DNA of 64,000 nucleotides, taken from positions 1-64,000 of the forward strand of contig WGNK01000005.1 of the NCBI GenBank assembly GCA_016124535.1, given 5' to 3'. The notes beneath the pieces were generated by a model that worked only from the letters and a program-made list of their open reading frames with translations, ran no database searches and was not told the DNA's origin. Position numbers and translations under genes: made by a program. Of the stretch, positions 53,481-62,643 are shown piece after piece (position 1 is the first letter of the stretch; the number at the start of each line of letters is the position of its first letter). This DNA is from Azospirillum sp. GTDB taxonomy: Bacteria; Pseudomonadota; Alphaproteobacteria; Azospirillales; Azospirillaceae.

Positions 53481-54554
53481 ATGCGCGAGCCGCCAAGGGA
53501 GGTCGTGGCGCGGTTTTTTGCGCGTTGGGGAGGGCTGGGGACGGTGCGTAGCTTCTTGATCAAGCTGGCGATCGGTGTGGGCGGCGTCGTCCTCCTCGTC
53601 AAATTGGGCTCCATCGACCTGGCGGTGCTGGCCGGGGCCGCCGATCGGCCGGGACCGTTGGCCCTCGCCCTGGCTTGCCTGCTCGCCACGGTTCCGCTCG
53701 CCGGCCTGCGCTGGTGGTGTCTGCTGAAGGGGCTGGGCTTCGTCGTCGGGCTGGGCTGGTCCTTGAACGCAACGCTGATCAGCCTGTTCTTCCACACCTT
53801 TCTTCCCGGCGCCTACGGCGGCGACGTGGTCCGGCTGGGCCTGGCCTATCGGGCGACCGGCGGCGGCCTCAATCGTCTGACCTTCAGTGTGCTGATCGAC
53901 CGGATCACCGGACTGGTCGCGCTGCTGCTGCTTGGTTTCCTGATGGTGCCGGCACTGCCGGAGGCCTATGCCAACCGCCTGGAATGGGTCGCCGGAATCG
54001 CTTTCGGCACCGGCATCGCAGGAACGGTGGTCGCCCTGCTTTGGGGCGATCGGCTGGCCTGGCTGGTCGGCCGCCTGCCGGCGCCGGTCGGGCCGACGCT
54101 GGCCTATATCGTGAGCGAAGTGGTGCGGGCGCTTCGCGCCTATGTGGCGCGGCCGTTCATCATTGCCAGTGCCATCGTCCTCTCGCTGATTCAATATTTA
54201 TTCGTCCTGAGCGCCCTGGTGCTGATCGGCCAGGCGATGCAGTTCGACGCCCTGCCGCTGGCGGGCTATATCGTGGCGGGCATCTGGTCGCTGGTCGCAA
54301 ACGCGCTGCCGATCACGCCCGGCGGATTGGGGGTCGGCGAAGCGGCATTCGCCCATGTCGCGCTGGCCTTTGCGAGCCCGGAGGCGGCGGGTGCCAGCTT
54401 CGGCACGGTTTTCCTGGCGATGCGCATGCTGTCGATCGCGATCGGCGTGATCGGCGTATTGCCCTGGTTGCTGAACCGCGTCGACATCAAGGACGGCATC
54501 GGCGCGATCAGGACCGGTGCCGTGCCCGATGCCAAAGTGCCGGTGCCCAATTGA
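53481..54554 (+). CDS. Flippase-like membrane protein (UPF0104/LPG synthase TM family)
   Basis: A 357-residue protein with about eight transmembrane helices. LGWSLNATLISLFFHTFLPG, AYGGDVVRLGLAYRATGGG, FSVLIDRITGLVALLLLG and NALPITPGGLGVGEAAFAHV are the conserved motifs of the lysylphosphatidylglycerol synthase TM/UPF0104 family, which occurs with glycosyltransferases and moves lipids or glycolipids. The soluble LPG synthase domain is absent. AAAGAGG sits directly before ATG 53481, with poor spacing, so a later start is possible. Its stop overlaps the next gene. Confidence 0.85.
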   Translation: MREPPREVVARFFARWGGLGTVRSFLIKLAIGVGGVVLLVKLGSIDLAVLAGAADRPGPLALALACLLATVPLAGLRWWCLLKGLGFVVGLGWSLNATLISLFFHTFLPGAYGGDVVRLGLAYRATGGGLNRLTFSVLIDRITGLVALLLLGFLMVPALPEAYANRLEWVAGIAFGTGIAGTVVALLWGDRLAWLVGRLPAPVGPTLAYIVSEVVRALRAYVARPFIIASAIVLSLIQYLFVLSALVLIGQAMQFDALPLAGYIVAGIWSLVANALPITPGGLGVGEAAFAHVALAFASPEAAGASFGTVFLAMRMLSIAIGVIGVLPWLLNRVDIKDGIGAIRTGAVPDAKVPVPN

Positions 54555-55051
54555 ATGCGCTGCTGCTCGGTCTGGGCGCGACGATCCTGGGGGTGTTTGT
54601 CCACGCGGTGGCCTTGCGCCGGTTCAGCCATCGCTGGCGGCTGCCGGCCCTGCCTGTAGCACAGGTGCTGGCCTTCGCCGGGCTTGCGCTCCTGGTGCCG
54701 CTGCCCGGCGGAGCCTTGACCCTCGAAGATGGCCTGGTGGCGTTGATTCTTACGCTCAGCCTGGGATTGGCTTATGCCTTCCTGCTGATCGGGGTGCTTT
54801 ACGACAGCCCGACCCTGGCGCTGGTCAATGCGATCGAGGGTCATGGTGCGGCCGGGATGCCGGTCTCGGCACTGGAAGCGTTTGCCGCCAGCCACCCCTT
54901 CGTCCGGAGCCGGCTCGACGCCCTGATCGCCGCCGCCGAATTCAAACTGGTCGATGACGAAGTTTGGCTGACCGGCCGCTCGGTGCATCTGGTGCGACTG
55001 GGCGAGGCCTATCGGCGGCTGCGTGGCGCTTCTTCGTCTGAGAGGGGGTAG
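54551..55051 (+). CDS. Small membrane protein with helical C-terminal domain
   Basis: A 166-residue protein, start TTG 54551 overlapping the flippase-like stop by four bases. Three hydrophobic helices cover about 2-20, 34-50 and 58-84. The C-terminal half (about 85-160) is soluble with FAASHPFVRSRLDALIAAAE and VWLTGRSVHLVRLGEAYRRL, resembling a winged-helix-like fold. No family was recognised. It forms a unit with the similarly built next gene, and both lie before a GT2 gene, so a role in glycolipid assembly is likely. Confidence 0.65.
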   Translation: MNALLLGLGATILGVFVHAVALRRFSHRWRLPALPVAQVLAFAGLALLVPLPGGALTLEDGLVALILTLSLGLAYAFLLIGVLYDSPTLALVNAIEGHGAAGMPVSALEAFAASHPFVRSRLDALIAAAEFKLVDDEVWLTGRSVHLVRLGEAYRRLRGASSSERG

Positions 55052-55055
55052 AGTT

Positions 55056-55559
55056 GTGGTCGGACTGATCGCGGCGGCCGGCGGCGTGATGCTGGCCGTA
55101 TTGGCCGACGTCATTGCGGCGCGCGCGGGCGCGTCCCGTGTGGCCGCCTATGGCTGCGGCCTCGCCAGCGGCGCTGCCGCAACCCTCGGGCTATGGCTTG
55201 CGCTTGCGCCGCGACCGGACTGGACGGTTGCCGCCCTGGCGCTGCTGGCCTACGGCGCCTGGTGGTTCACCCTGCTCAACCTGACCCAGGCGCTGGAATC
55301 CTCGCTGCGGGTACGCCTGCTGGCCGAGGTCGACGCGGCCGGAGGACACCTCCCGCGGGTCGCCCTGGAACAGCGGTATAACGACGCCGTGCTGCTGCGG
55401 CTGCGGCTCGGTCGGTTGATCGCCCATGGCTCGATCGTCGAGCGGGGGGAGCGACTTTTCGTCGCATCGACCGGGTTGAAGCTGCTCGCCGGCTTCTTTC
55501 GCGCGATCAAGCTGATGCTGATCGGCCAAACCTCCGAATTCCACGCTCCCCTGCCATGA
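55056..55559 (+). CDS. Small membrane protein, paired with the upstream one
   Basis: A 167-residue protein, start GTG 55056 after GAGAGGGGG. Three hydrophobic helices (about 2-20, 30-48, 55-80) precede a soluble end with LPRVALEQRYNDAVLLRLRL and GSIVERGERLFVASTGLKLL, similar in layout to the previous protein: membrane part plus a winged-helix-like tail. An in-frame ATG 33 bp upstream would overlap the previous gene. Its stop overlaps the GT2 start. Family not recognised. Confidence 0.65.
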   Translation: MVGLIAAAGGVMLAVLADVIAARAGASRVAAYGCGLASGAAATLGLWLALAPRPDWTVAALALLAYGAWWFTLLNLTQALESSLRVRLLAEVDAAGGHLPRVALEQRYNDAVLLRLRLGRLIAHGSIVERGERLFVASTGLKLLAGFFRAIKLMLIGQTSEFHAPLP

Positions 55560-56398
55560 TCAGCTTCATCGTTCCCTCCTTCAACGAAGAAGGCAATATC
55601 ACGCCCACGGTCGCGACCATCCGCGCCGCGGCAGCGGAAAGCGGGCTCGACGCGCTCGAGATCATCCTGGTCGATGACGGCAGCACCGACGGAACCGCGG
55701 CGGAGATCGCGGCTTTGGCCGCCGCCCATCCCGACATCCGCCCGATCACCAACCCGGTCAATCTCGGTCTCGGGGCCTCGATCCGGGCCGGCATCGACAT
55801 CGCCACCGCGCCGGCCTTCATGGTCGTGCCCGGCGACAACGACGTCGCCAAAGGCATGATGGTGATGATGCTGAATTTCCGCCACGAAGCGGACATGATC
55901 CTGACCGCCCCGCTCAACAAGGAGCAGCGCACCATCCTCCGCAATCTGGTTTCGATGCTCTACCAGATCGCCTATATGGTCATGTTCCGCGTGCACGTCA
56001 CCTATATCAATGGTCCAGGCATCTGGCCGACCGAGGCGGCGCGCACGGCCCGCCTGAAATCGCGCCGGTTCAGCATCATCTCCGAGCTCAACGTCAAAGT
56101 CCTGCGCATGGGCTGCATCTTTGCCGAAGTGCCGGGCTATCTTCAGGCCGGCCCCAAGGCACGCCGCACCATAACGCTGCGCAACCTGATGGAGGTGGTG
56201 GCATCCTTCCTCCGTCTGATCGTCGACATCCATCTGAACGGTCGTGGCCAGTTCGCGGCGCGTCCGACCCGCAAGCAGATCGATTTCGTCAGCCGGCTGC
56301 CTTACCGGCCGCCGACCTCGCCGGCGGCATTGAAGGCGCGCAGCGAAGCGCCGAATACCTCGTTGACGCCGAGCCCGCCATCGACCACCAGCACCTGA
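55556..56398 (+). CDS. GT2-family glycosyltransferase (dolichol-phosphate mannosyltransferase-like)
   Basis: A 280-residue GT-A enzyme. ISFIVPSFNEEGNITPTVAT (2-21) and ILVDDGSTDGTAAEIAALA (about 37-55) are the nucleotide-sugar site, VVPGDND (about 90-96) the metal-binding D-x-D position. It has no C-terminal membrane helices. ATG overlaps the previous stop (ATGA). The last 30 residues (Pro/Ser/Thr-rich) are read through the end of the convergent SDR gene and are probably not part of the ancestral protein. Confidence 0.88.
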   Translation: MISFIVPSFNEEGNITPTVATIRAAAAESGLDALEIILVDDGSTDGTAAEIAALAAAHPDIRPITNPVNLGLGASIRAGIDIATAPAFMVVPGDNDVAKGMMVMMLNFRHEADMILTAPLNKEQRTILRNLVSMLYQIAYMVMFRVHVTYINGPGIWPTEAARTARLKSRRFSIISELNVKVLRMGCIFAEVPGYLQAGPKARRTITLRNLMEVVASFLRLIVDIHLNGRGQFAARPTRKQIDFVSRLPYRPPTSPAALKARSEAPNTSLTPSPPSTTST

Positions 56399-57123
56399 CC
56401 GGTGACATAGGACGCCGCATTCGAGGCGAGGAAGATCACCACCTCGGCGATCTCGCGGGACGCCGCAGCCCGGCGCAAGGGGACGACCGCCTCGACGATC
56501 CGCCGGTTGGTCGGGTTGTCGGTCAATTTCGGGCCGTCGTCGCGATTGACCAGGCCCGGTGCCACCGCATTGACCCGGACGCCCGCGCCGCCGCAGCGAA
56601 CCGCCAGCCAGCGGGTGAACTGGTCGAGCCCGGCCTTGCAGACGTGGTAGGGCACCGAGCACTGCTCGAGCGCCACCGCCCCGGCGACCACCGAGGACAC
56701 GTTGACCACCGCGCCCTGACCGGAGGCGGCGAGGTCGGCCAGCGCCGCCTCCACCATATTGGCGGTGGCGTGCAGAACGATGCTCTCGTGCTCGCTCCAA
56801 TCGGCATCGGCGATACGTCCGATCATGGCGCGATTGCGGCCCGGAGCGGCGTTATTCACCAGGAGATCGAGCCCGCCCATCGTGTCGCGGGCGCAAACCA
56901 CGGCGCTGCGACACTCCGCTGGCGATCCGAGATCGGCGCCGATCGCACAGGCCCCGTCGCCCAGGCCATCGGCTAGGTCGTCGGCCAGCGCCTGGGCCTT
57001 TTCGATTTGTCGGTCGATGATCGCGACCTTGCTGCCGGCGGCGAGCAACCCCCGGACGATCGCCGCCCCGATGCCCTGGGCACCGCCGGTCACGATTGCC
57101 TTGCGTCCTGCCAATACGCCCAT
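56302..57123 (-). CDS. SDR-family oxidoreductase
   Basis: A 273-residue short-chain dehydrogenase/reductase. TGGAQGIGAAI (13-23) is the nucleotide-binding TGxxxGxG, LLVNNAAPGRN the NNAG-like motif, and VSSVV with YHVCK (YxxxK) give the catalytic Ser, Tyr and Lys. It uses NAD(P)H on a sugar or alcohol; substrate unknown. It follows another SDR gene 38 bp away on the same strand. Its 3' end overlaps the tail of the convergent GT2 gene by 97 bp. Confidence 0.88.
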   Translation of the reverse strand: MGVLAGRKAIVTGGAQGIGAAIVRGLLAAGSKVAIIDRQIEKAQALADDLADGLGDGACAIGADLGSPAECRSAVVCARDTMGGLDLLVNNAAPGRNRAMIGRIADADWSEHESIVLHATANMVEAALADLAASGQGAVVNVSSVVAGAVALEQCSVPYHVCKAGLDQFTRWLAVRCGGAGVRVNAVAPGLVNRDDGPKLTDNPTNRRIVEAVVPLRRAAASREIAEVVIFLASNAASYVTGQVLVVDGGLGVNEVFGASLRAFNAAGEVGGR

Positions 57124-57161
57124 TGCAGTCCTCTCACCCCCGCCGCTTCGCCCCGGCCCCT

Positions 57162-57878
57162 TTACCCAGGCGGTCGCGCCGGCCGGATCTCGACCCAATT
57201 CAGGCAGGCCTGGGGCGCCGCCCCGATCATCGCGGCGACCGCCTGGGCGACATCTTCCGGGCGGAGATGCCAATCGGCGGGAGCGGTGCCACCCAGCCCG
57301 GTGCCCACCGTCCCCGGCGCGACCAGACCGACGCGGATGCCGAACCGGTTGAGGTCGAGGAACAACGCCTCGGTCAGCCCCTGGAGCCCGAATTTGGTCG
57401 TGTTGTAGCCGGTGCCACCGGCGAAGGCATAGCGCCCGGACCGGCTGCCGACATTGATGATATCGGCGCAACCGGTCCGGGCCGCCGTCGCCCTCAGCCC
57501 CGGAAGTGCGGCATGGCAGCAGTTGAAGACGCCGGTCAGATTGGTCTCGATGATCTCTCGCCACAACTCGGGCGTGATCTCGTCGAAGCTCCTGATGAAC
57601 GCCATGCCGGCATTGTTCACCAGACCATCCAGACTGCCGAGATGGCGCTGCGCCGCAGCGATCATGGCCTGGACCGCGTCGAGATCGCGAACGTCACAGA
57701 CCGCGCCGTCGATGCGATCGGACCCGGCCTGGTGTCGCAGCAGGGCTAAAGCGTCCTCTAGGCGCATGCGGTCGCGACCGCAAATGAACACCCGATGGCC
57801 ACCGTCGAGCAGGGTCCGCGCAATCGCAAGACCGATGCCGGCGGTTCCGCCGGTGACGACGATCCCGCGTTCACTCAT
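57162..57878 (-). CDS. SDR-family oxidoreductase
   Basis: A 238-residue short-chain dehydrogenase/reductase. VTGGTAGIGLAIA (8-20) binds the cofactor, LVNNAGMAFI matches the NNAG motif, VGSRSGRYA has the catalytic Ser and YNTTK (YxxxK) the Tyr and Lys. It lies three bases after the radical SAM gene and 38 bp before the second SDR, so the three are one operon. Probably reduces or oxidises a sugar intermediate. Confidence 0.88.
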   Translation of the reverse strand: MSERGIVVTGGTAGIGLAIARTLLDGGHRVFICGRDRMRLEDALALLRHQAGSDRIDGAVCDVRDLDAVQAMIAAAQRHLGSLDGLVNNAGMAFIRSFDEITPELWREIIETNLTGVFNCCHAALPGLRATAARTGCADIINVGSRSGRYAFAGGTGYNTTKFGLQGLTEALFLDLNRFGIRVGLVAPGTVGTGLGGTAPADWHLRPEDVAQAVAAMIGAAPQACLNWVEIRPARPPG

Positions 57879-57881
57879 CGA

Positions 57882-59903
57882 TCAGGCTGCCTCGGCCCGG
57901 CGGAACATGCGGTGGACATGGGGATAGCGCATCAGCATCTTGCCCAGTCCGTCGTGGCTGCTGCCGAATTCCCGGACATAGGCCGCCAGCTGCTGACGCT
58001 GGTTGCGGGTATGGGCGATCAGCAGGGTCTGCTCGGACTCAAGCCGCGTGGCAGTGGCCGGCATGGCAAATTGGGCATGCTCCTGGACCTGCATGTCGAA
58101 ACCGAAGGCGCCTTCCAGCACCGCCTCGTAATCGGTCAGGTGGCTCTTGCGCATCCGGCTGTAGCGCGCCAGATCCGCGACATATCGGGTCATCAGTTCG
58201 TCCAGCAGCCCCAGTTCGCCAAGCCAGCCGCGCAGCTCGGCGAACAGGACATCGTTGATTTCGTCGAACAGGACGAAAAACGCGGTCGCCTTGCCCATCG
58301 ACATTTCGTTGGTGCCGCGCTCATCCCGCAGCATCTCGTCGATATTTTCGGCGACCGAGCGCTCCAGAGTTGCCTGGTCCGGCCATAGCCGGGCCGACAT
58401 CCCTTGCGAAAATTCGTCGTAGAGCCGGCGAATTCCCACCGTAAAGCTTCGCCTCTTCTCGAAAAACCGCATGATAAAATCGAACCATGATAGTTCGAGT
58501 GATTTACACAAACCTTGAATCTCGGCATAGACCTTACCGTTGTGGAGTATCTCGACCGTAAGGTCCATTTCCCGGCAGGTGACGTAATCATCAAAGGACA
58601 GCGTAGAATTCTCAATCAAAATTTCTTCGGATTCGACCGCGACAAAGCTCTGACCAGCCAGCCGATAGCGGCCAAACGACCGCGGCATGATCCGGTGCTT
58701 CGATTTCATCGCAAATTTACGGCGCATCGTCGGGGTATTCAGCTTGGTCTGCGGCAGCATAATCAGCTGATACATTCGAATATTGTCGAAATTTGCCTCG
58801 ACCGTGTCGCGCAGCGACTGGCGATGTGCCTGAAGGTTGTCGCCCGGCAGGCCCAGGATCAATTCGCTGTAGGTGCCGGTATCGACCTTGTTCGCCAGGA
58901 GGCCGACATCGCTCAACTTGGCGAGCGAAATGTTCGAACGCTCGACATTGCTCAGCACGGTCGGATCGGTTGACTGCAAGGATGCTGCCATACTGAGGGC
59001 ACCATCGAGCATCTGGGCGATCTCGACCACCCGCTCCTTCTGGTTCTTGCCGGTCGAGACGTGGATGTAGCGGGGATAGTTGTAGCGCTTCTGGCAGTCG
59101 GCGAGGATGCGCGCCTTTTCGAAATCCGGCTTGAACATGCCGAAATTGGCATCGCTGATGTATAGATCCCGCGGGCCACGGACACGCTGGGCAATATAGT
59201 GCATTTCCTGCTCAAGCGATCCCAGTCTCTGTTCGACGATGTTGTAGTATGCCGCCCCTTCGGTGCAGAAGGCACATTTGAAGGGGCAACCCCGGGTGGT
59301 GTGAATCATCGGCCCCAGGTTTTCGTCGAAGAACTTGTCCATCAGCCCCATCAGATAGGGTGACGGCAGGTGGTCGAGATCAAGACGCGGCAGTTCCGGG
59401 CCGATCACCAGTTCGCCGTCGATCGCATAGTGGCAATTTGGCAAGGTCCGCCGCGCGCGGCGCAGGGCGCCGGCGTCGAGATCGGCGTCGAGCAGGGCGT
59501 CGACCAGGCTTGCGAAAGCCTCCTCGCCCTCGCGGACGATGTAAAAATCAATCTCGGGGTAGCGCCGCCAGAACGCTTCGACTTCCTCATCCTCAAGGCC
59601 GTAATTTGGGCCGCCGAACACCACGGTCGTATTCGGCCACAGCTGCTTGATGATTTTGGTATAGTGATAGCTGAGATTGAAATTCCAGGAATAGTTGGCA
59701 AAACCGACGAGATCGGGAGTCTTCCTTTCGAGCGCCCGGCTGAAATCTTCGGGATACTTGAACAGCTCGATATCGACCTCGTGCCCGCGGTTCTTCAAGA
59801 GATACGCCGCGATCAGGCCAATCGACAACGGGAAGACATTGGAGGAAAGCACCAACCCATTATGGGTCAGATCGGCCAAATAGATGGTCAGCTTCCTTGC
59901 CAT
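57882..59903 (-). CDS. B12-binding-type radical SAM protein
   Basis: A 673-residue enzyme. Residues 1-140 form a Rossmann-like cobalamin-binding domain (SIGLIAAYLLKNRGHEVDIE, VVFGGPN, REGEEAF); the D-x-H-x-x-G motif of base-off B12 binding is not seen. The radical SAM core has C206-x3-C210-x2-C213 in TRGCPFKCAFCTEG, which holds the 4Fe-4S cluster, then YISDANFGMF and SELILGLPGDNLQAHRQS. A 200-residue C-terminal helical domain follows. Family members do methylations, rearrangements or thiolations. Placement among sugar genes suggests work on an activated sugar or glycolipid. ATG 59903 was chosen; in-frame codons exist upstream. Confidence 0.86.
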   Translation of the reverse strand: MARKLTIYLADLTHNGLVLSSNVFPLSIGLIAAYLLKNRGHEVDIELFKYPEDFSRALERKTPDLVGFANYSWNFNLSYHYTKIIKQLWPNTTVVFGGPNYGLEDEEVEAFWRRYPEIDFYIVREGEEAFASLVDALLDADLDAGALRRARRTLPNCHYAIDGELVIGPELPRLDLDHLPSPYLMGLMDKFFDENLGPMIHTTRGCPFKCAFCTEGAAYYNIVEQRLGSLEQEMHYIAQRVRGPRDLYISDANFGMFKPDFEKARILADCQKRYNYPRYIHVSTGKNQKERVVEIAQMLDGALSMAASLQSTDPTVLSNVERSNISLAKLSDVGLLANKVDTGTYSELILGLPGDNLQAHRQSLRDTVEANFDNIRMYQLIMLPQTKLNTPTMRRKFAMKSKHRIMPRSFGRYRLAGQSFVAVESEEILIENSTLSFDDYVTCREMDLTVEILHNGKVYAEIQGLCKSLELSWFDFIMRFFEKRRSFTVGIRRLYDEFSQGMSARLWPDQATLERSVAENIDEMLRDERGTNEMSMGKATAFFVLFDEINDVLFAELRGWLGELGLLDELMTRYVADLARYSRMRKSHLTDYEAVLEGAFGFDMQVQEHAQFAMPATATRLESEQTLLIAHTRNQRQQLAAYVREFGSSHDGLGKMLMRYPHVHRMFRRAEAA

Positions 59904-60006
59904 GTCGCAAACCCGCTCGCCAAGTGAATGCGTGCCGCCTCGCAAGGCCGGCCCGCCAAGCTAATAACATCGGGCGCCGCCGTGATCCAGGACTGACTGG
60001 TCCGGG

Positions 60007-60744
60007 TCAGCCGGGCCGCGGGAAGCAGGCTTGCGCCGCGGCCAGCGCTTCGGGCGTGCCGATGTCGAGAAAAAAGCCGCCGTGCTCGACCGCCAGGATG
60101 TGCGGCATCAGGCTCGGAATGATCTCGGTCGAGAGGTCGACAGTGGCGCGCGCCAACGCGGCGATGCGGGTCAGAACCTCGGGGGCGAAGACATAAACCG
60201 CCCCATTGGCAAGGTTGCCGGGGGGATCGGCGACCTTCTCGTGAAAGCCGACGACGTGCTGCTGGGCATCGAGCTGAAGAATCCCGCAGGTCTGCGGCGT
60301 CGCGGTACGGAACGCCAGCAGGGTCATCCAGCACGCCCCGCCGGCGGCGCGGTGGGCATCGATCAGCCGACCGGGCGCGGCATCGGTCAGATTGTCGGCA
60401 TGCGCGACGAAGAAATCGCCGTCGCCGAAATACCGCCGGTTGGCCAGGATCGTGCCGCCGGTGCCGAGCAGAACCGGCTCATGCACCAGGTCGACCCGCG
60501 CCCGCCAGGGCGAGGTCGCGATGAAGGCTTCGACCGCATCCGCCAGGTAATGGGTATTGATCAGCACCCGCTCGATCCGCCTGTCGCCGAGCAGCGCATC
60601 CAGCCAATAGCCGAGCAGCGGACGACCATGGATCGGCACCAGGCATTTGGGGACCCGTTCGGTCAGCGGGCGCAGCCGCGTGCCGAGGCCGGCGGCGAGG
60701 AGGAGGGCGCGCATGGCAGCTTTGCTTTCGCGGGGTCGGGTCAC
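60007..60744 (-). CDS. Sugar-1-phosphate nucleotidyltransferase (HddC/mannose-1-P guanylyltransferase-like)
   Basis: A 245-residue NTP-transferase. MRALLLAAGLGTRLRPLTER with PKCLVPIHGRPLLGYWLDAL (residues 11-51) is the nucleotide loop G-x-G-T-R-L-R-P and the Lys motif. HADNLTD holds the metal Asp, FHEKV the sugar-phosphate Glu and Lys. It joins NTP and a sugar 1-phosphate to make an NDP-sugar. Most like heptose-1-phosphate guanylyltransferase HddC by size and context. GTG 60744 overlaps the upstream stop by four bases; ATG 60714 at the conserved start is an alternative. Confidence 0.85.
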   Translation of the reverse strand: MTRPRESKAAMRALLLAAGLGTRLRPLTERVPKCLVPIHGRPLLGYWLDALLGDRRIERVLINTHYLADAVEAFIATSPWRARVDLVHEPVLLGTGGTILANRRYFGDGDFFVAHADNLTDAAPGRLIDAHRAAGGACWMTLLAFRTATPQTCGILQLDAQQHVVGFHEKVADPPGNLANGAVYVFAPEVLTRIAALARATVDLSTEIIPSLMPHILAVEHGGFFLDIGTPEALAAAQACFPRPG

Positions 60745-62258
60745 GGTCCGGGATAAGAAATCTCGGTCAGCAATTCACGCGCCATCAGCGGCGTGTTGCC
60801 GACCCGCGAAACCTGGCAGGCCGCGGCCAGCGAGCCCAGATAGGCCGCCTGCCAGATGTCGACGCCCAGTCTGAGGGCAAGTGCGACGCAGGTGAAGAAG
60901 CTGTCGCCGGCGCCCGCGACATCCTTCGGCCCGGCGTTGAAGGCGGGCAGACGGTCGGTGCGGTAGCGGCCCTGGTGGGGCGCGTGGATCAGCAGACCTT
61001 CGGCCCCGAGGGTGATGATGACGTTGACCGCCCGCGCCGCCCGCTGCAAATGATCGGCGATCACCACCAGGCCGGCCTCGCTGTCACGCAACGCAAGGCG
61101 GGCTTCGCGTTCGGTTGGCGTGATCAAGGTCATGCCGGTGAACCGCGAAATATCGGAGAGTTGTGACGATGCCTGACTGTCTGCCGCCATCATCACGCCC
61201 AATGACCGGGCACGGTCGGACAGCAGGTCGACCAGCGCCTGGGGAAGGCAGCCATAGTTGAAATCGGCGAACAGAAGGATGTCGGCGTCCGCCAGCGCCG
61301 CGTCGACAGCGCCGTAAATGCGGTGCTGCTGGTCGGGTTCGATCGCGTGCTGACGCAGGTGGTTGACCCTGAGCAGCGTCTTGCCCAGGGCACGATAGCG
61401 CTCCTTGCGCGTGGTTGGCCGGGTCGGATCCGCAAACATCTCGACATGAACGCCGTAGGATTCGAGCGAGGCCCGGGCGAAATCGGCGCTGTCGTCCTGG
61501 CCGGAAACGCCGATGTACCGGACCTGAGCACCGAGCCCGCGGGCATGGGCGGCGACGATCCCGGCGCCGCCGACGAAGCGTTTGCTCTCGATCGGCGTCA
61601 CCACGATGGTCGGGTCTTCCTGGGACATCCCGAGGGGATCGCAGTTGATGTACTCGTCTACGATCAGGTCTCCGACCACGACGACCTTCAGAGCCGCAAA
61701 GCGCGGGGGGATTCCGGCAAGCTCCGCAACCTGAAAGCCATTACGCGCCGGATAATCGGTCGGCTTGCGGATGACCGAGAATTGCGTTTCAAAATATTCG
61801 CGCTCCAGCAGCGCCTTGGAGGCAAACCGCACCTCGCCCGAACTGAACAGAATGCGCCCGCCATAACTGTCGACGATCGCCTGTTCCGGGTTGAACCGGT
61901 CGGCATATTCCTTGCCTTTGACGACAATCTCCGGCCGAAGCCGCGCAATGAACACCTCCGGCGGCTCCGAAAGCGCCACCGCCTCCGCGACCGCACCGAT
62001 CGCCTGGACGCTTTGCAGTCTGACCGTCTGGGGCATGGTCACTCCGGCGGTCCCATCGGAATTCACCCCGACCACCAGGGGACCACCGGTTTCCGCGGCA
62101 AAACTCAACAGCCGAAGATGTCCGGGATGCAGAATGTTGAAATTGCCCGAGACAAAGACGATCGGCTGGAGCCCGCTGAGCCGGTGCCGGATGCGTTCAG
62201 CCGTCCGCGCCATCGGGTCATCGGCCCGGTGGTGGTCGGCAAGTCCATCATCATTCAA
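60741..62258 (-). CDS. HldE-like bifunctional sugar kinase/nucleotidyltransferase, inverted domain order
   Basis: A 505-residue fusion. Residues 30-165 are a cytidylyltransferase-fold domain with NFNILHPGHLRLL (HPGH at 44-47) and VKGKEYADRFN. Residues about 185-500 are a PfkB/ribokinase-type sugar kinase with VVVGDLIVDEYI, GGAGIVAAHARGLGA and the catalytic GPKDVAGAGDSFF near the end. E. coli HldE has the kinase first; here the order is reversed. It probably phosphorylates and activates a heptose or related sugar. Start TTG 62258 has a loose CGGAG site; ATG 62213 begins closer to the conserved domain. Confidence 0.85.
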   Translation of the reverse strand: MNDDGLADHHRADDPMARTAERIRHRLSGLQPIVFVSGNFNILHPGHLRLLSFAAETGGPLVVGVNSDGTAGVTMPQTVRLQSVQAIGAVAEAVALSEPPEVFIARLRPEIVVKGKEYADRFNPEQAIVDSYGGRILFSSGEVRFASKALLEREYFETQFSVIRKPTDYPARNGFQVAELAGIPPRFAALKVVVVGDLIVDEYINCDPLGMSQEDPTIVVTPIESKRFVGGAGIVAAHARGLGAQVRYIGVSGQDDSADFARASLESYGVHVEMFADPTRPTTRKERYRALGKTLLRVNHLRQHAIEPDQQHRIYGAVDAALADADILLFADFNYGCLPQALVDLLSDRARSLGVMMAADSQASSQLSDISRFTGMTLITPTEREARLALRDSEAGLVVIADHLQRAARAVNVIITLGAEGLLIHAPHQGRYRTDRLPAFNAGPKDVAGAGDSFFTCVALALRLGVDIWQAAYLGSLAAACQVSRVGNTPLMARELLTEISYPGP

Positions 62259-62643
62259 GTCGAATTACTCCGAAGGCGTCCTGCCCGAGGACAGGCCGAT
62301 TGCCGTTTGTGCTGCGCTGAAGCGACCTTCGACGCCCCATATGCTTGTCCCGGCGAGATCGAAGCAAGCCGAAAAAACCATCGGCCGGGGATCGACGGCT
62401 CCGGGTGACCGGCCTTCTCCCCGGCCACAGTGGCACCGGCGGCGAAGGGACGGCCGGCGCGCTCAAATGTCGCATCGGCCGGTTTGCCAACGCGGGGAAT
62501 CGGACGCTGGGGCGCAGACGCCCGGGCGCCGGCCCGCCGGGGCGGGCGGGCCAATGCGGTTGAATTGTCGGGGGGCCGGTGCTAAAGAGGCGCGCCTGCC
62601 GCGATCCGGCGGCCCCCCCGTTTCATCACACCCCGGTTTCTCC
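62259..62643. other. Gene-free stretch between divergent sugar operons
   Basis: A 385-bp divergent intergenic region between the HldE-like gene and the epimerase gene. It should hold promoters for both. Short open frames here lack ribosome binding sites. I see no clear operator or strong hairpin. Confidence 0.4.
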
